The notes below the pieces were generated by a model. It saw nothing but the letters and a program-made list of their open reading frames with translations, ran no database searches and had not been told where the DNA came from. Source: Panulirus ornatus (taxonomy: Eukaryota > Arthropoda > Malacostraca > Decapoda > Palinuridae). From it: a DNA stretch of 64,000 nt. The translations under genes were made by a program, and so were the position numbers. The stretch lies in contig NC_092250.1 of the NCBI RefSeq assembly GCF_036320965.1, forward strand, positions 9,906,903 through 9,970,902. Reading direction: 5' to 3'. This document shows, one piece after another, positions 1-14,333 of this stretch; the first letter of the stretch is position 1; each line of letters begins with the position of its first letter.

Positions 1-242
1 GGTTTCATTTGTGGTAGAGGAAGTGTGGGTCAAATGATTACTTTGAGGAATGTAGGTGAGAAATACTTCGAGATACAAAAGGATCTGGATGTGGTATATA
101 TGGATCTGGAAACGGCGCATGATAGAATTCATAGTGATACTTTGTGGAAGGTGTTGAGAATATATGCTATAGAAGGAGAGTTATCAGAAGCAGTAAGGAG
201 TTATCAAGAGAGTTAGGCGTGTGTGTGAGCAGGTAGAATAGG
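1..242 (+). mobile_element. RTE-like LINE fragment, RT domain (diverged)
   Basis: Reads in frame as part of the reverse-transcriptase fingers and palm: a GRGSVxQ segment, then a YMDLETAHDRIHSDTLWKVL block that corresponds to RT motif A of the better copies ([16 protein letters not shown]). It ends in a stop around 214-216 and homology fades by about 242, where a SINE begins. It is cut by the window start. Substitutions relative to the young copies mark it as an old relic. Confidence 0.75.
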
Positions 243-330
243 TTGCCGACCGATGAGCTCAGAATTCAATCCTCGACAGGGTGGGTGCTTGAATCATTGC
301 ACCATGGAAGTTTGCGTGTGTGTGTGTGTG

Positions 331-408
<78 letters not shown>
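240..408 (-). mobile_element. tRNA-derived SINE with (CA)n, minus strand
   Basis: On the minus strand a CA array (408 to 316, seen as GT on +) is followed by CTTCCATGGTGCAATGATTC, which resembles a tRNA A box, and then by GATTGAATTC, a decayed B box. The same order, CA array then a 'cttc..tggtgt' body, occurs at 43489, 46645 and 55781, so this is a repeated family. The assignment rests on those by-eye alignments. Confidence 0.5.
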
Positions 409-410
<2 letters not shown>

Positions 411-569
411 ATGAGCTTTTTGTATGTTTATGTGAATATTCCACACCAGAGAAACTCATATTCAGTGTTACATTTCTAATGTTAATGATTGCGAGTTCCT
501 TACCCAGTTCTTTTGCCCGAGGCCATCGCTCTGTTATGATGCATTGACTGAATCCCTTATCACTACCAG

Positions 570-699
570 ATGGACCCGAGGGAGTTGTGGCAACAGAGCG
601 TGTGATTGTGGACGAGGGAGGTTCCGCTAACGTCTCTTGCTCTGCTGTTGGCAACCCCACCCCTAACATTACCTGGACCAGAGACCCTCTTAACAACAC
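570..699 (+). CDS. Host receptor gene exon: N-terminal half of an Ig domain (nephrin/SNS-like)
   Basis: The exon lies between acceptor ...cactaccag (to 569) and donor gtgcgt (700). It enters with two bases of a split codon, so at least one coding exon lies upstream of the window. The frame reads GPEGVVATERVIVDEGG, then NVSCSAVGNPTPNITW. The Cys of strand B and the Trp of strand C of an Ig fold are both present, with a typical GNPTP loop and an N-glycosylation sequon (NIT). It ends with two bases that join exon 1375-1520 in phase. It encodes the extracellular part of a cell-surface adhesion protein. Family assignment (nephrin/Sticks-and-stones/Hibris) comes from the joined gene, not from this exon alone. 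An Ig-rich receptor of another class (Sidestep, Turtle) is the alternative. Confidence 0.85.
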
Positions 700-1374
700 G
701 TGCGTATAACTTACATTTCTCGTTTTCTACTGTCTGGGACGATGACCATTATATATTACATCACGCGAGTATGCCTTTCCTATCACTACTTGAAGCAGAC
801 TTTCATAACAATACAACAATTACCATGCACACAAAAAAAATTACCTGGAACAAGGTCCCTCAAACAAAAACAGGCGTATCCTATAGAGACCATCATGAAC
901 TTGAACAAAGACTCTTCTAACAACACAAAAATTAACCCTATACCATAGCAACGCGTGACACAAAGACCTTCAGGCTAACACCCTCAGACAAACCCCATCA
1001 TTAGCTGTTACAGAGACTCCTCTCATAACATTCTAAGGACTATAGCTACAACATGTGTGTAATCCTATAGGCAAATAAGTCTGAATTTTAGAACCCCATT
1101 ACCAAGGAGCTCCACATAATCAGATTCTTGTATAACCAGATGAATACTAATATTCATCAGAGATTATCCCGGCACGAAGAGATGAAAGCAACCAGTTTTC
1201 CAGCTGTGCTAGGGCCTGGAACTCTCCCATCAATTTGAGCGTGGAACGCCAAGTAAAAGATCACTTAACCATAGCCGAGTATGACCAGGCACCAAGTTGA
1301 TGTTCAGGTGTGATAATGATACATGCTGGCTAAAACAGTGACGAATGGCACATCGGTAAAATTTGTGTCTACAG
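700..1374 (+). other. Intron with degenerate echo of the upstream exon end
   Basis: No ORF with protein-like content is seen. Around 842-881 the sequence acctggaacaaggtccctc...ggcgtat resembles the exon end and donor at 671-706 (acctggaccagagaccctc...gtgcgtat). Weaker echoes follow near 903-937 and 1008-1040. The rest is unremarkable AT-balanced intron. Confidence 0.45.
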
Positions 1375-1520
1375 TTCTTGGAGTGACGCGTGGTGGGGCG
1401 TGGGTGAGGCTAGGCTGGTGGTGGAACAAGCAACACGGCTGGACACTGCATTGTACTACTGTCACGCCTCCAATAGCGTCTCTTCCGCTCCGCCAGTGAC
1501 CACAGCTCTCGTTGTCACCC
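1375..1520 (+). CDS. Host receptor gene exon: C-terminal half of the same Ig domain
   Basis: The acceptor is tgtctacag (to 1374) and the donor is gtaagt (1521). The first base completes the codon begun at 698-699 (AC+T, Thr), so the phase matches exactly. The reading GEARLVVEQATRLDTALYYC gives the canonical strand E-F signature (L..D.A.YYC) with the second disulfide Cys, followed by HASNSVSSAP and a strand G ending LVVT. With the preceding exon it makes a complete Ig domain of about 90 residues. It leaves one base (c) for the next exon at 11696, across a 10.2-kb intron filled with retrotransposons. Confidence 0.88.
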
Positions 1521-1598
1521 GTAAGTTGCCTCTCATGTACTTACCTTAACTCACCATTGTCTAATCAGTCTATATATTTGTACGGGAAAGACCTCTAT

Positions 1599-1602
<4 letters not shown>

Positions 1603-1680
<78 letters not shown>

Positions 1681-1711
1681 TATATATATTTATTTTTATA
1701 TCTATTTATTT
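1603..1711. repeat. (TA)n microsatellite with degenerate T-rich end
   Basis: TA dinucleotide run to about 1676, then a TA/T-rich stretch to 1711. It abuts the 3' tail of the minus-strand LINE that starts at 1712. Confidence 0.9.
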
Positions 1712-3905
1712 TGCTTTGTCGCTGTCTCTCGCGTTAGCGAGGTAGCGCAAGGAAACAGACGAAAGAATGGCCCAACCCGCCCACATACACATGTATATAC
1801 ATACACGTCCACACACGCAAATATACATACCTATACATCTCAATGTACACATACATATACACACACAGACATATACATATATACACGTGTACGTAATTCA
1901 TACTGTCCGCCACCTCGCCACACATGGAATAACAACGCCCTCCCCCCTCATGTGTGCGAGGTAGCGCTAGGAAAAGACACCAAAGGCAACATTCGTTCAC
2001 ACTCAAACTCTAGCTCTCATGTAATAATGCACCGAAACCACAGCTCCCTTTCCATATCCAGGCCCCTCACACTTTCCATGGTTTACCCCAGACGCTTCAC
2101 ATGCCCTGGTTCAATCCATTGACAGCTCGTCGACCCCGGTATGACACATCGATCCAATTCACTCCATTCCTTGCACGCCTTTCACCCTCCCGCATGTTCA
2201 GGCCCAGATCACTCAAAATCTTTTTCACTCCATCTTTCCACCTTCAATTTGGTCTCCCACTTCTCCTCGTTCCCTCCACCTCTGACACATATATCCTCTT
2301 GGTCAATCTTTCCTCACTCATTCTCTACATGTGATCAAACCATTTCAAAACACCCTCTTCTGCTCTCTCAACCACACTCTTTTTATTTCCACACATCTCT
2401 CTTACCCTTACATTACTTACTCGATCAAACCACCTCACACCACATACTGTCCTCAAACATCTCATTTCCAGCACATACACCCTCCTGCGCACAACTCTAT
2501 CCATAGCCCATGCCTCGCAACCATACAACATTGTTGGAACCACTATTCCTTCAAACATACCCACTTTTGCTCTCCGAGATAATGTTCTCGACTTCCACAC
2601 ATTCTTCAAGGCTCCCAGACTATGATTCACTTCCGCTTCCATGGTTCCATCCACTGCCAGATCCACTCCCAGATATCTAAAACACTTTACTTCCTCCAGT
2701 TTTTCTCCATTCAAACTCCATTCCACTTTTCTCCATTCCACTTTACCAAACTCAGTCACCAGCTTCTGCAGTTTCTCACATGAATCAGCCACCAGCGCTG
2801 TATCATCAGCGAACAACAACTGACTCACTTCCCAAGCTCTCTCATCCACAACAGACTGCATACTTGCCCCTCTTTCCAAAACTCTTGCATTCACCTCCCA
2901 AACAACCCCATCCATAAACAAATTAAACAACCATGGAGACATCACCCATCCCTGCCACAAACCTACATTCACTGAAAACCAATCACTTTCCTCTCGTCCT
3001 ACACGAACACATGCCTTACATCCTCGATAAAAACTTTTCACTGCTTACTAACAACTTGCCTCCCACACCATATATTCTTAATACCTTCCACAGAGCATCT
3101 CTATCAACTCTTTCATATGCCGTCTCCAGATCCATAAATGCTACATACAAATCCATTTGTTTTTCTAAGTATTTCTCACATACATTCTTCAAAGCAAAAA
3201 CCTGATCCACACATCCTCTATCACTTCTGAAACTACACTGCTCTTCCCCAATCTGATGCTCTGTACATGCCTTCACCCTCTCAATCAATACCCTCCCATA
3301 TGATTTACCAGGAATACTCAACAAACTTATACCTCTGTAATTTGAGCACTCACTCTTATCCTCTTTGCCTTTGTACAATGGCACTATGCACGCATTCCGC
3401 CAATCCTCAGGCACCTCACCATGAGTCATACATACATTAAATAACCTTACCAACCAGTCAACAATACAGTCACCCCCTTTTTTAATAAATTCCACTGCAA
3501 TACCATCCAAACCTGCTTCCTTGCCGGCTTTCATCTTCCGCAAAGCTTTTACTACCTCTTCTCTCTTTACCAAATCATTTTCCCCTACCCTCTCACTTTG
3601 CACACCACCTCGACCAAGACACCCTATATCTGCCACTCTATCATCAAACACATTCAACAAACCTTCGAAATACTCACTCCATCTCCTTCTCACATCACCA
3701 CTACTAGTTATCACCTCCCCATTAGCGCCCTTCACTGAAGTTCCCATTTGCTCTCTTGTCTTCCGCACTTTATTTACCTCCTTCCAGAACATCTTTTTAT
3801 TCTCCCTAAAATTTAATGATACTCTCTCACCCCAACTCTCATTTGCCCTCTTTTTAACCTCTTGCACCTTTCTCTTGACCTCCTGTCTCTTTCTTTTATA
3901 CATCT
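1712..3905 (-). mobile_element. RTE-like LINE, minus strand, 5'-truncated, defective
   Basis: From the minus strand: the coding part starts in the endonuclease-RT linker ([11 protein letters not shown], about 3903) and runs through RT motifs including [64 protein letters not shown] and [12 protein letters not shown] one-base insertion near 3035-3050 shifts the frame, a block of about 75 bp after the FADD motif is deleted, and a TAG at 2325-2327 interrupts the C-terminal region. The 3' UTR is the long form ending in the conserved cgctacctcgc tail at 1712. It lies head-to-head with the copy at 3955. No endonuclease domain remains. Confidence 0.88.
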
Positions 3906-3954
3906 ACTCAGTTTCAGTTTTCTAAATTATTTCTTACATTTTTCATATGTATAT
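3906..3954. other. Short segment shared with 29559-29602
   Basis: The segment beginning gtttcagttttctaaatt (3911) and continuing to about 3954 recurs almost unchanged at 29559-29602, just upstream of the full-length LINE. It may be an extended 5' piece of the element, the end of another repeat, or a duplicated flank. No function is seen. Confidence 0.5.
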
Positions 3955-5864
3955 AAAGTGCGTAAGACAAGGGAGCAAATGGGAACTTCAGTGAAGGGCG
4001 CTAATGGGGAGGTGATAACAAGTAGTGGTGATGTGAGAAGGAGATGGAGTGAGTATTTTGAAGGTTTGTTGAATGTGTATGATGATAGAGTGGCAGATAT
4101 AGGGTGTTTTGGTCGAGGTGGTGTGCAAAGTGAGAGGGTTAGGGAAAATGATTTGGTAAACAGAGAAGAGGTAGTGAAAGCTTTGCGGAAGATGAAAGCC
4201 GGCAAGGCAGGAGGTTTGGATGGTATTGCAGTGGAATTTATTAAAAAAGGGGGTGACTGTATTGTTGACTGGTTGGTAAGGTTATTTAATGTATGTATGA
4301 CTCATGGTGAGGTGCCTGAGGATTGGCGGAATGCGTGCATAGTGCCATTGTACAAAGGCAAAGGGGATAAGAGTGAGTGCTCAAATTACAGAGGTTTAAG
4401 TTTGTTGAGTATTCCTGGTAAATTATATGGGAGGGTATTGATTGAGAGGGTGAAGGCATGTACAGAGCATCAGATTGGGGAAGAGCAGTGTGGTTTCAGA
4501 AGTGGTAGAGGTTGTGTGGATCAGGTGTTTGCTTTGAAGAATGTATGTGAGAAATACTTAGAAAAGCAAATGGATTTGTATGTAGCATTTATGGATCTGG
4601 AGAAGGCATATGATAGAGTTGATAGAGATGCTCTGTGGAAGGTATTAAGAATATATGGTGTGGGAGGAAAGTTGTTAGAAGCAGTGAAAAGTTTTTATCG
4701 AGGATGTAAGGCATGTGTACGTGTAGGAAGAGAGGAAAGTGATTGGTTCCCAGTGAATGTAGGTTTGCGGCAGAGGTGTGTGATGTCTCCATGGTTGTTT
4801 AATTTGTTTATGGATGGGGTTGTTAGGTAGGTAAATGCGAGAGTTTTGGAAAGAGGGGCAAGTATGAAGTCTGTTGGGGATGAGAGAGCTTGGGAAGTGA
4901 GTCAGTTGTTGTTCGCTGATGATACAGCGCTGGTGGCTGATTCATGTGAGAAACTGCAGAAGCTGGTGACTGAGTTTGGTAAAGTGTGTGGAAGAAGAAA
5001 GTTAAGAGTAAATGTGAATAAGAGCAAGGTTATTAGGTACAGTAGGGTTGAGGGTCAAGTCAATTGGGAGGTGAGTTTGAATGGAGAAAAACTGGAGGAA
5101 GTGAAGTGTTTTAGATATCTGGGAGTGGATCTGGCAGCGGATGGAACCATGGAAGCGGAAGTGGATCATAGGGTGGGGGAGGGGGCGAAAATTCTGGGGG
5201 CCTTGAAGAATGTGTGGAAGTCGAGAACATTATCTCGGAAAGCAAAAATGGGTATGTTTGAAGGAGTAGTGGTTCCAACAATGTTGTATGGTTGCGAGGC
5301 GTGGGCTATGGATAGAGTTGTGCGCAGGAGGATGGATGTGCTGGAAATGAGATGTTTGAGGACAATGTGTGGTGTGAGGTGGTTTGATCGAGTGAGTAAC
5401 GTAAGGGTAAGAGAGATGTGTGGAAATAAAAATCGCGTGGTTGAGAGAGCAGAAGAGGGTGTTTTGAAGTGGTTTGGGCACATGGAGAGGATGAGTGAGG
5501 AAAGATTGACCAAGAGGATATATGTGTCGGAGGTGGAGGGAACAAGGAGAAGAGGGAGACCAAATTGGAGGTGGAAAGATGGAGTGAAAAAGATTTTGTG
5601 TGATCGGGGCCTGAACATGCAGGAGGGTGAAAGGAGGGCAAGGAATAGAGTGAATTGGAGCGATGTGGTATACCGGGGTTGACGTGCTGTCAGTGGATTG
5701 AATCAAGGCATGTGAAGCGTCTGGGGTAGGCTATGGAAAGCTGTGTAGGTATGTATATTTGCGTGTGTGGACGTATGTATATACATGTGTATGGGGGGGT
5801 TGGGCCATTTCTTTCGTCTGTTTCCTTGCGCTACCTCGCAAACGCGGGAGACAGCGACAAAGTA
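3955..5864 (+). mobile_element. RTE-like LINE, 5'-truncated, young short-UTR lineage
   Basis: Starts inside the linker ([19 protein letters not shown]) and carries the whole [57 protein letters not shown] (motif A), [12 protein letters not shown] (motif B), [11 protein letters not shown] (motif C) and YLGVDL. The C-terminal region ends in [13 protein letters not shown]...NWSDVVYRG and a stop at 5680-5682. One nonsense change (GAG to TAG, 4828-4830) splits the frame just after motif B. The 3' UTR of about 180 bp is the short form, ending cgacaaagtataaaa. No endonuclease is present. Confidence 0.92.
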
Positions 5865-5967
5865 TAAAAAAAAAGAAAATAAATAAATATATGTGTGTAT
5901 ATGTGTGTATGTGTGTGTATATATGTATATGTGTGTGTATGTATATATATATATATATATATATATG
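5865..5967. repeat. A-rich then TG/TA microsatellite
   Basis: The LINE A-rich tail grades into tgtgtatatgtgtgtatg and (TA)n. It separates two LINE copies in the same orientation. Confidence 0.85.
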
Positions 5968-5968
5968 T

Positions 5969-7213
5969 TGTCCCTGGGGATAGGGGTGAAAGAATACTTC
6001 CCACGCATTCCTCACGTGTCGTAGAAGGCGACTAGAGGGGACGGGAGCGGGGGGCCAGAAATCCTCCCCTCCTTGTATTTTTAACTTTCTAAAAAATAGG
6101 AAACAGAAGGAGTCACGCGGGGAGTGCTCATTTTCCTCGTAGACTCAGGCTAGGGTGTCTAAATGTGTGTGGATGTAACCAAGATATGAAAAAAGGAGAG
6201 ATAGGTAGTATGTTTGAGGAAAGGAACCTGGATGTTTGGGCTCTGAGTGAAACGAAGCTCAAGGGTAAAGGGGAAGACTGGTTTTGGAATGTCTTGGGAG
6301 TAAAGTCAGGGGTTAGTGAGAGGACAAGAGCAAGGGAAGGAGTAGCACTACTCCTGAAACAGGAGTTGTGGGAGTATGTGATAGAATGTAAGAAAGTAAG
6401 TTCTCGATTAATATGGGTAAAACTGAAAGTTGATGGAGAGAGATGGGTGATTATTGGTGCATATGCACCTGGGCATGAGAAGAAAGATCATGAGAGGCAA
6501 GTGTTTTGGGAGCAGCTGAATGAGTGTGTTAGTGGTTTTGATGCAAGCGACCGGGTTATAGTGATGGGTGATTTGAATGCAAAGGTGAGTAACGTGGCAG
6601 TTGAGGGAATAATTGGTATACATGGGGTGTTCAGTGTTGTAAATGGAAATGGTGAAGAGCTTGTAGATTTATGTGCTGAAAAAGGACTGGTGATTGGGAA
6701 TACCTAGTTTAAAAAGCGAGATATACATAAGTATACGTATGTAAGTAGGAGAGATGGCCAGAGAGCGTTATTGGATTACGTGTTAATTGACAGGCGCGCG
6801 AAAGAGAGACTTTTGGATGTAAATGTGCTGAGAGGTGCAACTGGAGGGATGTCTGATCATTATCTTGTGGAGGCTAAGGTGAAGATTTGTATGGGTTTTC
6901 AGAAAAGAAGAGTGAATGTTGGGGTGAAGAGGGTGGTGAGAGTAAGTGAGCTTGGGAAGGAGACTTGTGTGAGTAAGTACCAGGAGAGACTGAGTACAGA
7001 ATGGAGAAAGGTGAGAACAATGGAAGTAAGGGGAGTGGGGGAGAAATGGGATGTATTTAGGGAATTAGTGATGGATTGCGCAAAAGATGCTTGTGGCATG
7101 AGAAGCGTGGGAGGTAGGTTGATTAGAAAGGGTAGTGAGTGGTGGGATGAAGAAGTAAGATTATTAGTGAAAGAGAAGAGAGAGGCATTTGGACGATTTT
7201 TGCAGGGAAAAAA

Positions 7214-7216
<3 letters not shown>
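5969..7216 (+). mobile_element. RTE-like LINE 5' half: 5' UTR and AP endonuclease
   Basis: Starts with the family 5' end (tccctggggatagggg) and about 190 bp of leader, then reads LNVCGCNQ-like sequence, [46 protein letters not shown] and [11 protein letters not shown]. These are the ordered motifs of an APE-type endonuclease, including the acidic ETK, GDLN and SDH catalytic motifs. A TAG at 6705-6707 (in place of Trp) breaks the frame between GDLN and SDH. The coding sequence stops abruptly at 7216 inside the linker, where a long (TA)n array begins. The RT half at 7590 may belong to the same insertion with about 700 bp missing, or be a second insertion. Confidence 0.9.
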
Positions 7217-7589
<373 letters not shown>

Positions 7590-8960
7590 AGTGGTAGAGT
7601 ATGTGTGGATCTGGTGTTTGCTTTGAAGAATGTATGTGAGAAATACTTAGAAAAGCAAATGGATTTGTATGTAGCATTTATGGATCTGGAGAAGGCATAT
7701 GATAGAGTTGATAGAGATGCTCTGTGGAAGGTATTAAGAATATATGGTGTGGGAGGCAAGTTGTTAGAAGCAGTGAAAAGTTTTTATCGAGGATGTAAGG
7801 CATGTGTACGTGTAGGAAGAGAGGAAAGTGATTGGTTCTCAGTGAATGTAGGTTTGCGGCAGGGGTGTGTGATGTCTCCATGGTTGTTTAATTTGTTTAT
7901 GGATGGGGTTGTTAGGGAGGTAAATGCAAGAGTCTTGGAAAGAGGGGCAAGTATGAAGTCTGTTGGGGATGAGAGAGCTTGGGAAGTGAGTCAGTTGTTG
8001 TTCGCTGATGATACAGCGCTGGTGGCGGATTCATGTGAGAAACTGCAGAAGCTGGTGACGGAGTTTGGTAAAGTGTGTGGAAGAAGAAAGTTAAGAGTAA
8101 ATGTGAATAAGAGCAAGGTTATTAGGTACAGTAGGGTTGAGGGTCAAGTCAATTGGGAGGTGAGTTTGAATGGTGAAAAACTGGAGGAAGTGAAGTGTTT
8201 TAGATATCTGGGAGTGGATCTGTCAGCGGATGGAACCATGGAAGCGGAAGTGGATCATAGGGTGGGGGAGGGGGCGAAAATTTTGGGAGCCCTGAAAAAT
8301 GTGTGGAAGTCGAGAACATTATCCCGGAAAGCAAAAATGGGTATGTTTGAAGGAATAGTAGTTCCAACAATGTTGTATGGTTGCGAGGCGTGGGCTATGG
8401 ATAGAGTTGTGCGCAGGAGGATGGATGTGCTGGAAATGAGATGTTTGAGGATAATGTGTGGTGTGAGGTGGTTTGATCGAGTAAGTAACGTAAGGGTAAG
8501 AGAGATGTGTGGAAATAAAAAGAGCGTGGTTGAGAGAGCAGAAGAGGGTGTTTTAAAATGGTTTGGGCACATGGAGAGAATGAGTGAGGAAAGATTGACC
8601 AAGAGGATATATGTGTCGGAGGTGGAGGGAACGAGGAGAAGAGGGAGACCAAATTGGAGGTGGAAAGATGGAGTGAAAAAGATTTTGAGTGATCGGGGCC
8701 TGAACATGCAGGAGGGTGAAAGGAGGGCAAGGAATAGAGTGAATTGGAGCGATGTGGTATACAGGGGTTGACGTGCTGTCAGTGGATTGAATCAAGGCAT
8801 GTGAAGCGTCCGGGGTAAACCATGGAAAGCTGTGTAGGTATGTATATTTGTGTGTGTGGACGTGTGTATGTACATGTGTATGGGGGGGGTTGGGCCATTT
8901 CTTTCGTCTGTTTCCTTGCGCTACCTCGCAAACGCGGGAGACAGCGACAAAGTATAAAAA

Positions 8961-8978
<18 letters not shown>
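7590..8978 (+). mobile_element. RTE-like LINE 3' half: RT, intact frame, short 3' UTR
   Basis: Begins at the SGRxCVDxVF block and has RT motifs A ([13 protein letters not shown]), B ([18 protein letters not shown]) and C ([11 protein letters not shown]), then [17 protein letters not shown] and the [12 protein letters not shown]-terminus, ending at 8771. No stop or frameshift is seen. The 3' UTR is the short form with the terminal stem-loop sequence and an A-rich tail (to 8978). It is 5'-truncated at TA repeat and lacks the endonuclease and RT fingers, so it is not autonomous. Confidence 0.92.
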
Positions 8979-11400
<2,422 letters not shown>

Positions 11401-11695
11401 AATATGTATAAGTATACTTTTGGAGACTGTTGGATGTAAACTTGTTAAAACAAAAGAAAAAGCTTATCAGTTTACGTATGCATCATGCAACAGAACTAGT
11501 TTAGTAAAACAAAATTTTTCGGTTTCTGCCACAGATAAATTCTTTGATCACTTCCGATGTTTAATCAAATCATCAACTCCCATATTGCTATATACAGTAC
11601 CTTTGTTGACTAAAAGACCCCACGCTGTTCGTCACTGTGTGAGTTAGGTTCAGCTTCTCCCCTCGTTATAGTGACATGGGTCACGTTTCTCTCAG

Positions 11696-11877
11696 AGTCT
11701 CCTACGCCACCCGTCTACTCGGAGGAGGAGATGGTTGGTAGATGGTGGGCGGCTGAAGGTAGCGGAGCACGACTGGACTGTCGCGTTGTAGCAGCTCCAG
11801 CACCGACCTTCAGGTGGACCATTAACGACGATCGAGTACTGCTAAACAGCCACAAGTACTTCGTTCGACTCCCACAG
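11696..11877 (+). CDS. Host receptor gene exon: first half of the membrane-proximal Ig domain
   Basis: The acceptor is cgtttctctcag (to 11695) and the donor is gtaaat (11878). The two leading bases complete the codon left open at 1520. The reading is SPTPPVYSEEEMVGRWW, then GSGARLDCRVVAAPAPTFRW, giving the strand B Cys and strand C Trp of an Ig fold, and it ends KYFVRLPQ in phase 0. It joins exon 33383 across a 21.5-kb intron. The AAPxPTFRW loop and the long C-D region fit the last Ig domain of nephrin/SNS-type receptors, which precedes a single FN3. Some other Ig-FN3 receptor remains possible. Confidence 0.88.
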
Positions 11878-13240
11878 GTAAATGTTTTTCTATCTATCTT
11901 TTAACACTTACTCCGTCCCTAATTCCATTGGGCCTTCAGGAAGTACATATATTGTGTGTTGAGGAATACCTTGATATCCATACTAATGTGAGACTTTGGG
12001 AGAGATATCTTATCAGTCACCTGCAGCCAAACTTTTGTAAGGGAAGCAACCTGTTCTCTACATATGTCTTTAAAAATATTGTTTTTGAGGTTTGAAATTG
12101 TTTATTATATTCCCTTTACAGAAAGTGTTATTTTCATTCTTCCAATTTTCAATATATTGTTTTATCCATTAAGCACAGTTGCACGCCATTCTATTTTGTT
12201 ATTATAAAAATAGCTATTATAATTTATTGGCATATAAATATGTATTATCTTCTCAGACTCTATTATAGTTTTTCATAACTTTGATCTACGGAGGGAAAGA
12301 ACCAGATAAGTTTTTGATCAAATATCTCTTACTTTTCCCGACAGCGAATAATAAGACAATTGCAGTTCTAGAAAATGGAGTATATGTGCATTATCGACTT
12401 GATACTGATATATTTATCAGGTTTAAGTTCTATATTGAATCATCGTTATTGGTATTTTCATCATCATCAGCATTATCATTCTGTCTGCTTTATGGTTCCT
12501 TTTTCTTTGTGCACCTGGTAGTTGCCAGAGCTTCAGGTTTCCTCAGCAGTTATCTGTAATTTTTTGATTATGAGTTCAAGATACCGCATTATATTTCTCT
12601 TCGGTTGTACGATTTATATTCATTTTTCATACCGAATCGTCTACTTATTCTAATTTTGCGAACCCTTGCAAGCAACAGGAAAATATCTAAGTATTCCTAC
12701 CTATATGAAAACTATAGAGATTTCATTTACATATCCATACACAAACAAGCACTTTCTCCAAACTGTTGCTTCGGCCCACTTGAATCCACAGTCAGGGGAT
12801 TCGTCGCTGGAGAGAACATAAAATATGGTCACTGAGAGGAGATAGTACTTGCAAGTGGTAGCAAGTTGTGCTCGCAGCTCTTGTGGGGAAAATCAATTAT
12901 TATGGATTGCTGCCACTGGAATTTGGCAAAGTGTGGGGTCTCAGTGGTGTATTATGGAAAAAAAATTATATTCCTGTGGTGTTCTGGTGTTTGGAGGTAA
13001 GAAGTTAGATCACTCTCTACTATTTGTTGTTTTTCTTACCCAGTAATGTGAGGACACGAACACCACACGGAGGTGGGTAGTCTTTGATTTTCATACTAGG
13101 CGACATGGCACAGGCAAAACAAGCCCCAGCCAAAGGCCATCACGGGTGAAGAGGAGACAAATAATCAGTGCTCCGAGGATGTTTGTAGGCCTGACCGTGA
13201 CGCATTCAATGGCCGCCCAGGGTCGAGCATATAAGATATT
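11878..13240 (+). other. Intron, largely single-copy looking sequence
   Basis: AT-rich sequence without TA arrays, LINE tails or SINE boxes. A 92-codon open frame at 12281-12559 and others nearby have hydrophobic, low-information content and no recognisable motif; I take them as chance frames. The stretch 13030-13230 is more GC-rich and could be an unknown repeat. Confidence 0.5.
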
Positions 13241-14333
13241 TAAAAATATAAAATATCTAATTGGTGTCTTGGATGATATTCGTTTACCTTTATTAAATTC
13301 TGTTTTCATTGAACTGATAAAATTGTGTATAAAAGACTGTATTTCAATTCAATGGAGACTATTATGCTCAAAAATTTGGTGCGGCAATTAGTAACTCTCT
13401 TTCACCTGTACTAAGTAATCTTTATATGGAATCTTTTGAAAAAAAATTACTAAAGGATATCTTACCTTCTAGCGCAATTTGGTTTAGGTATGTAGATGAT
13501 GTTCTTTGTGTTTGGCCAACAAATGAAAATTTACAAATATTTCTCCCCTTACTTAACAATTTAGTACCTTCCATCAATTTACTGTAGAAAATGAAAATAA
13601 TAGTATGCCACCATTTTTAGATTACATGATCGATAGGTAAGGAAACAAGTTAAAGTTTAGCATATACAGAAAACCTACCAATGTATGCTCATCTATCCAT
13701 TACTACTCATCTCAACATGACAGAGAAAAATTATCATTTCAATCTATGTTCCTTGGGGCATTACGTATTTTCAATCCAGAGTATATTGATGTTGAGTTTG
13801 AGAATATATATTCTATTGGATCTGAGTTAAAGTACCCTAGATCTTTCATTGATAAATCCCTTAAGTTAGCACAGAAATCATTTGATAGAGATGTGCCCAA
13901 ACCTCCCATTGACACCAATAATTTTTTAGTTCTCCCTTTTGATAATGACTTTACTTTACTTACTATGTTGCTTAAATCCTTTAGTGTAAATGTTGCCCTT
14001 AGCAGCAATAATACCATAAAGAATATCTTAACCAGGAATTCACCAGAAAATTTTCCTGTAGAAATTGTGATAAGTTCTATCTTGGGCAGACTGGTAAGGA
14101 TCTTTCTGTTAGATTTAAGCAACATAAATATAGTATAAGAACGGGACAAAAATCAAATGCCTTGGTAAATCAAGTTAAAGACTATGATCATTGTATTTAC
14201 TGAAGTAATGTCATCTCAGTTATTAACTCTAACTCTATTACCACGAGAAATATCATTGAATCTTCTAATATTAAATACACAAACAATTATGATCTTAATA
14301 TTAGTGATGGTCTATGGATGACTTTATTTTTGA
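13241..14333 (+). pseudogene. Penelope-like element: RT and GIY-YIG endonuclease relic
   Basis: Conceptual reading in shifting frames: LDDIRLPLLNSVFIELIKLC, then AISNSLSPVLSNLYMESFEK and IWFRYVDDVLCVW, where YVDD is the RT catalytic motif. Next come FSIYRKPTN, a stretch to SPENFP, and finally a segment around 14055-14125 that corresponds to the GIY-YIG domain (CDKF-LGQTGKDLSVRFKQHK) by comparison with the second copy at 25618. Frameshifts, at least one near 13360 and another near 14065, and stops remove coding capacity. The 5' part of the RT is absent. A Penelope-like retroelement is the best match because the RT is directly followed by a GIY-YIG nuclease. Confidence 0.8.

Noticed and set aside
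5166..5706. Recurring antisense frames of 110-160 codons opposite the LINE C-terminus (also at 8255, 20702, 28010, 32287, 36850, 38872, 39934, 56366)
   Set aside because: They recur because the LINE copies are near identical; composition (S/L/H/P-rich) is what the complement of a Gly/Arg/Glu-rich frame gives, and no domain is visible.
12281..12559. A 92-codon open frame in the intron as a small gene
   Set aside because: Low-complexity hydrophobic content, no start context, no homology that I can name; it is compatible with chance in AT-rich intron.
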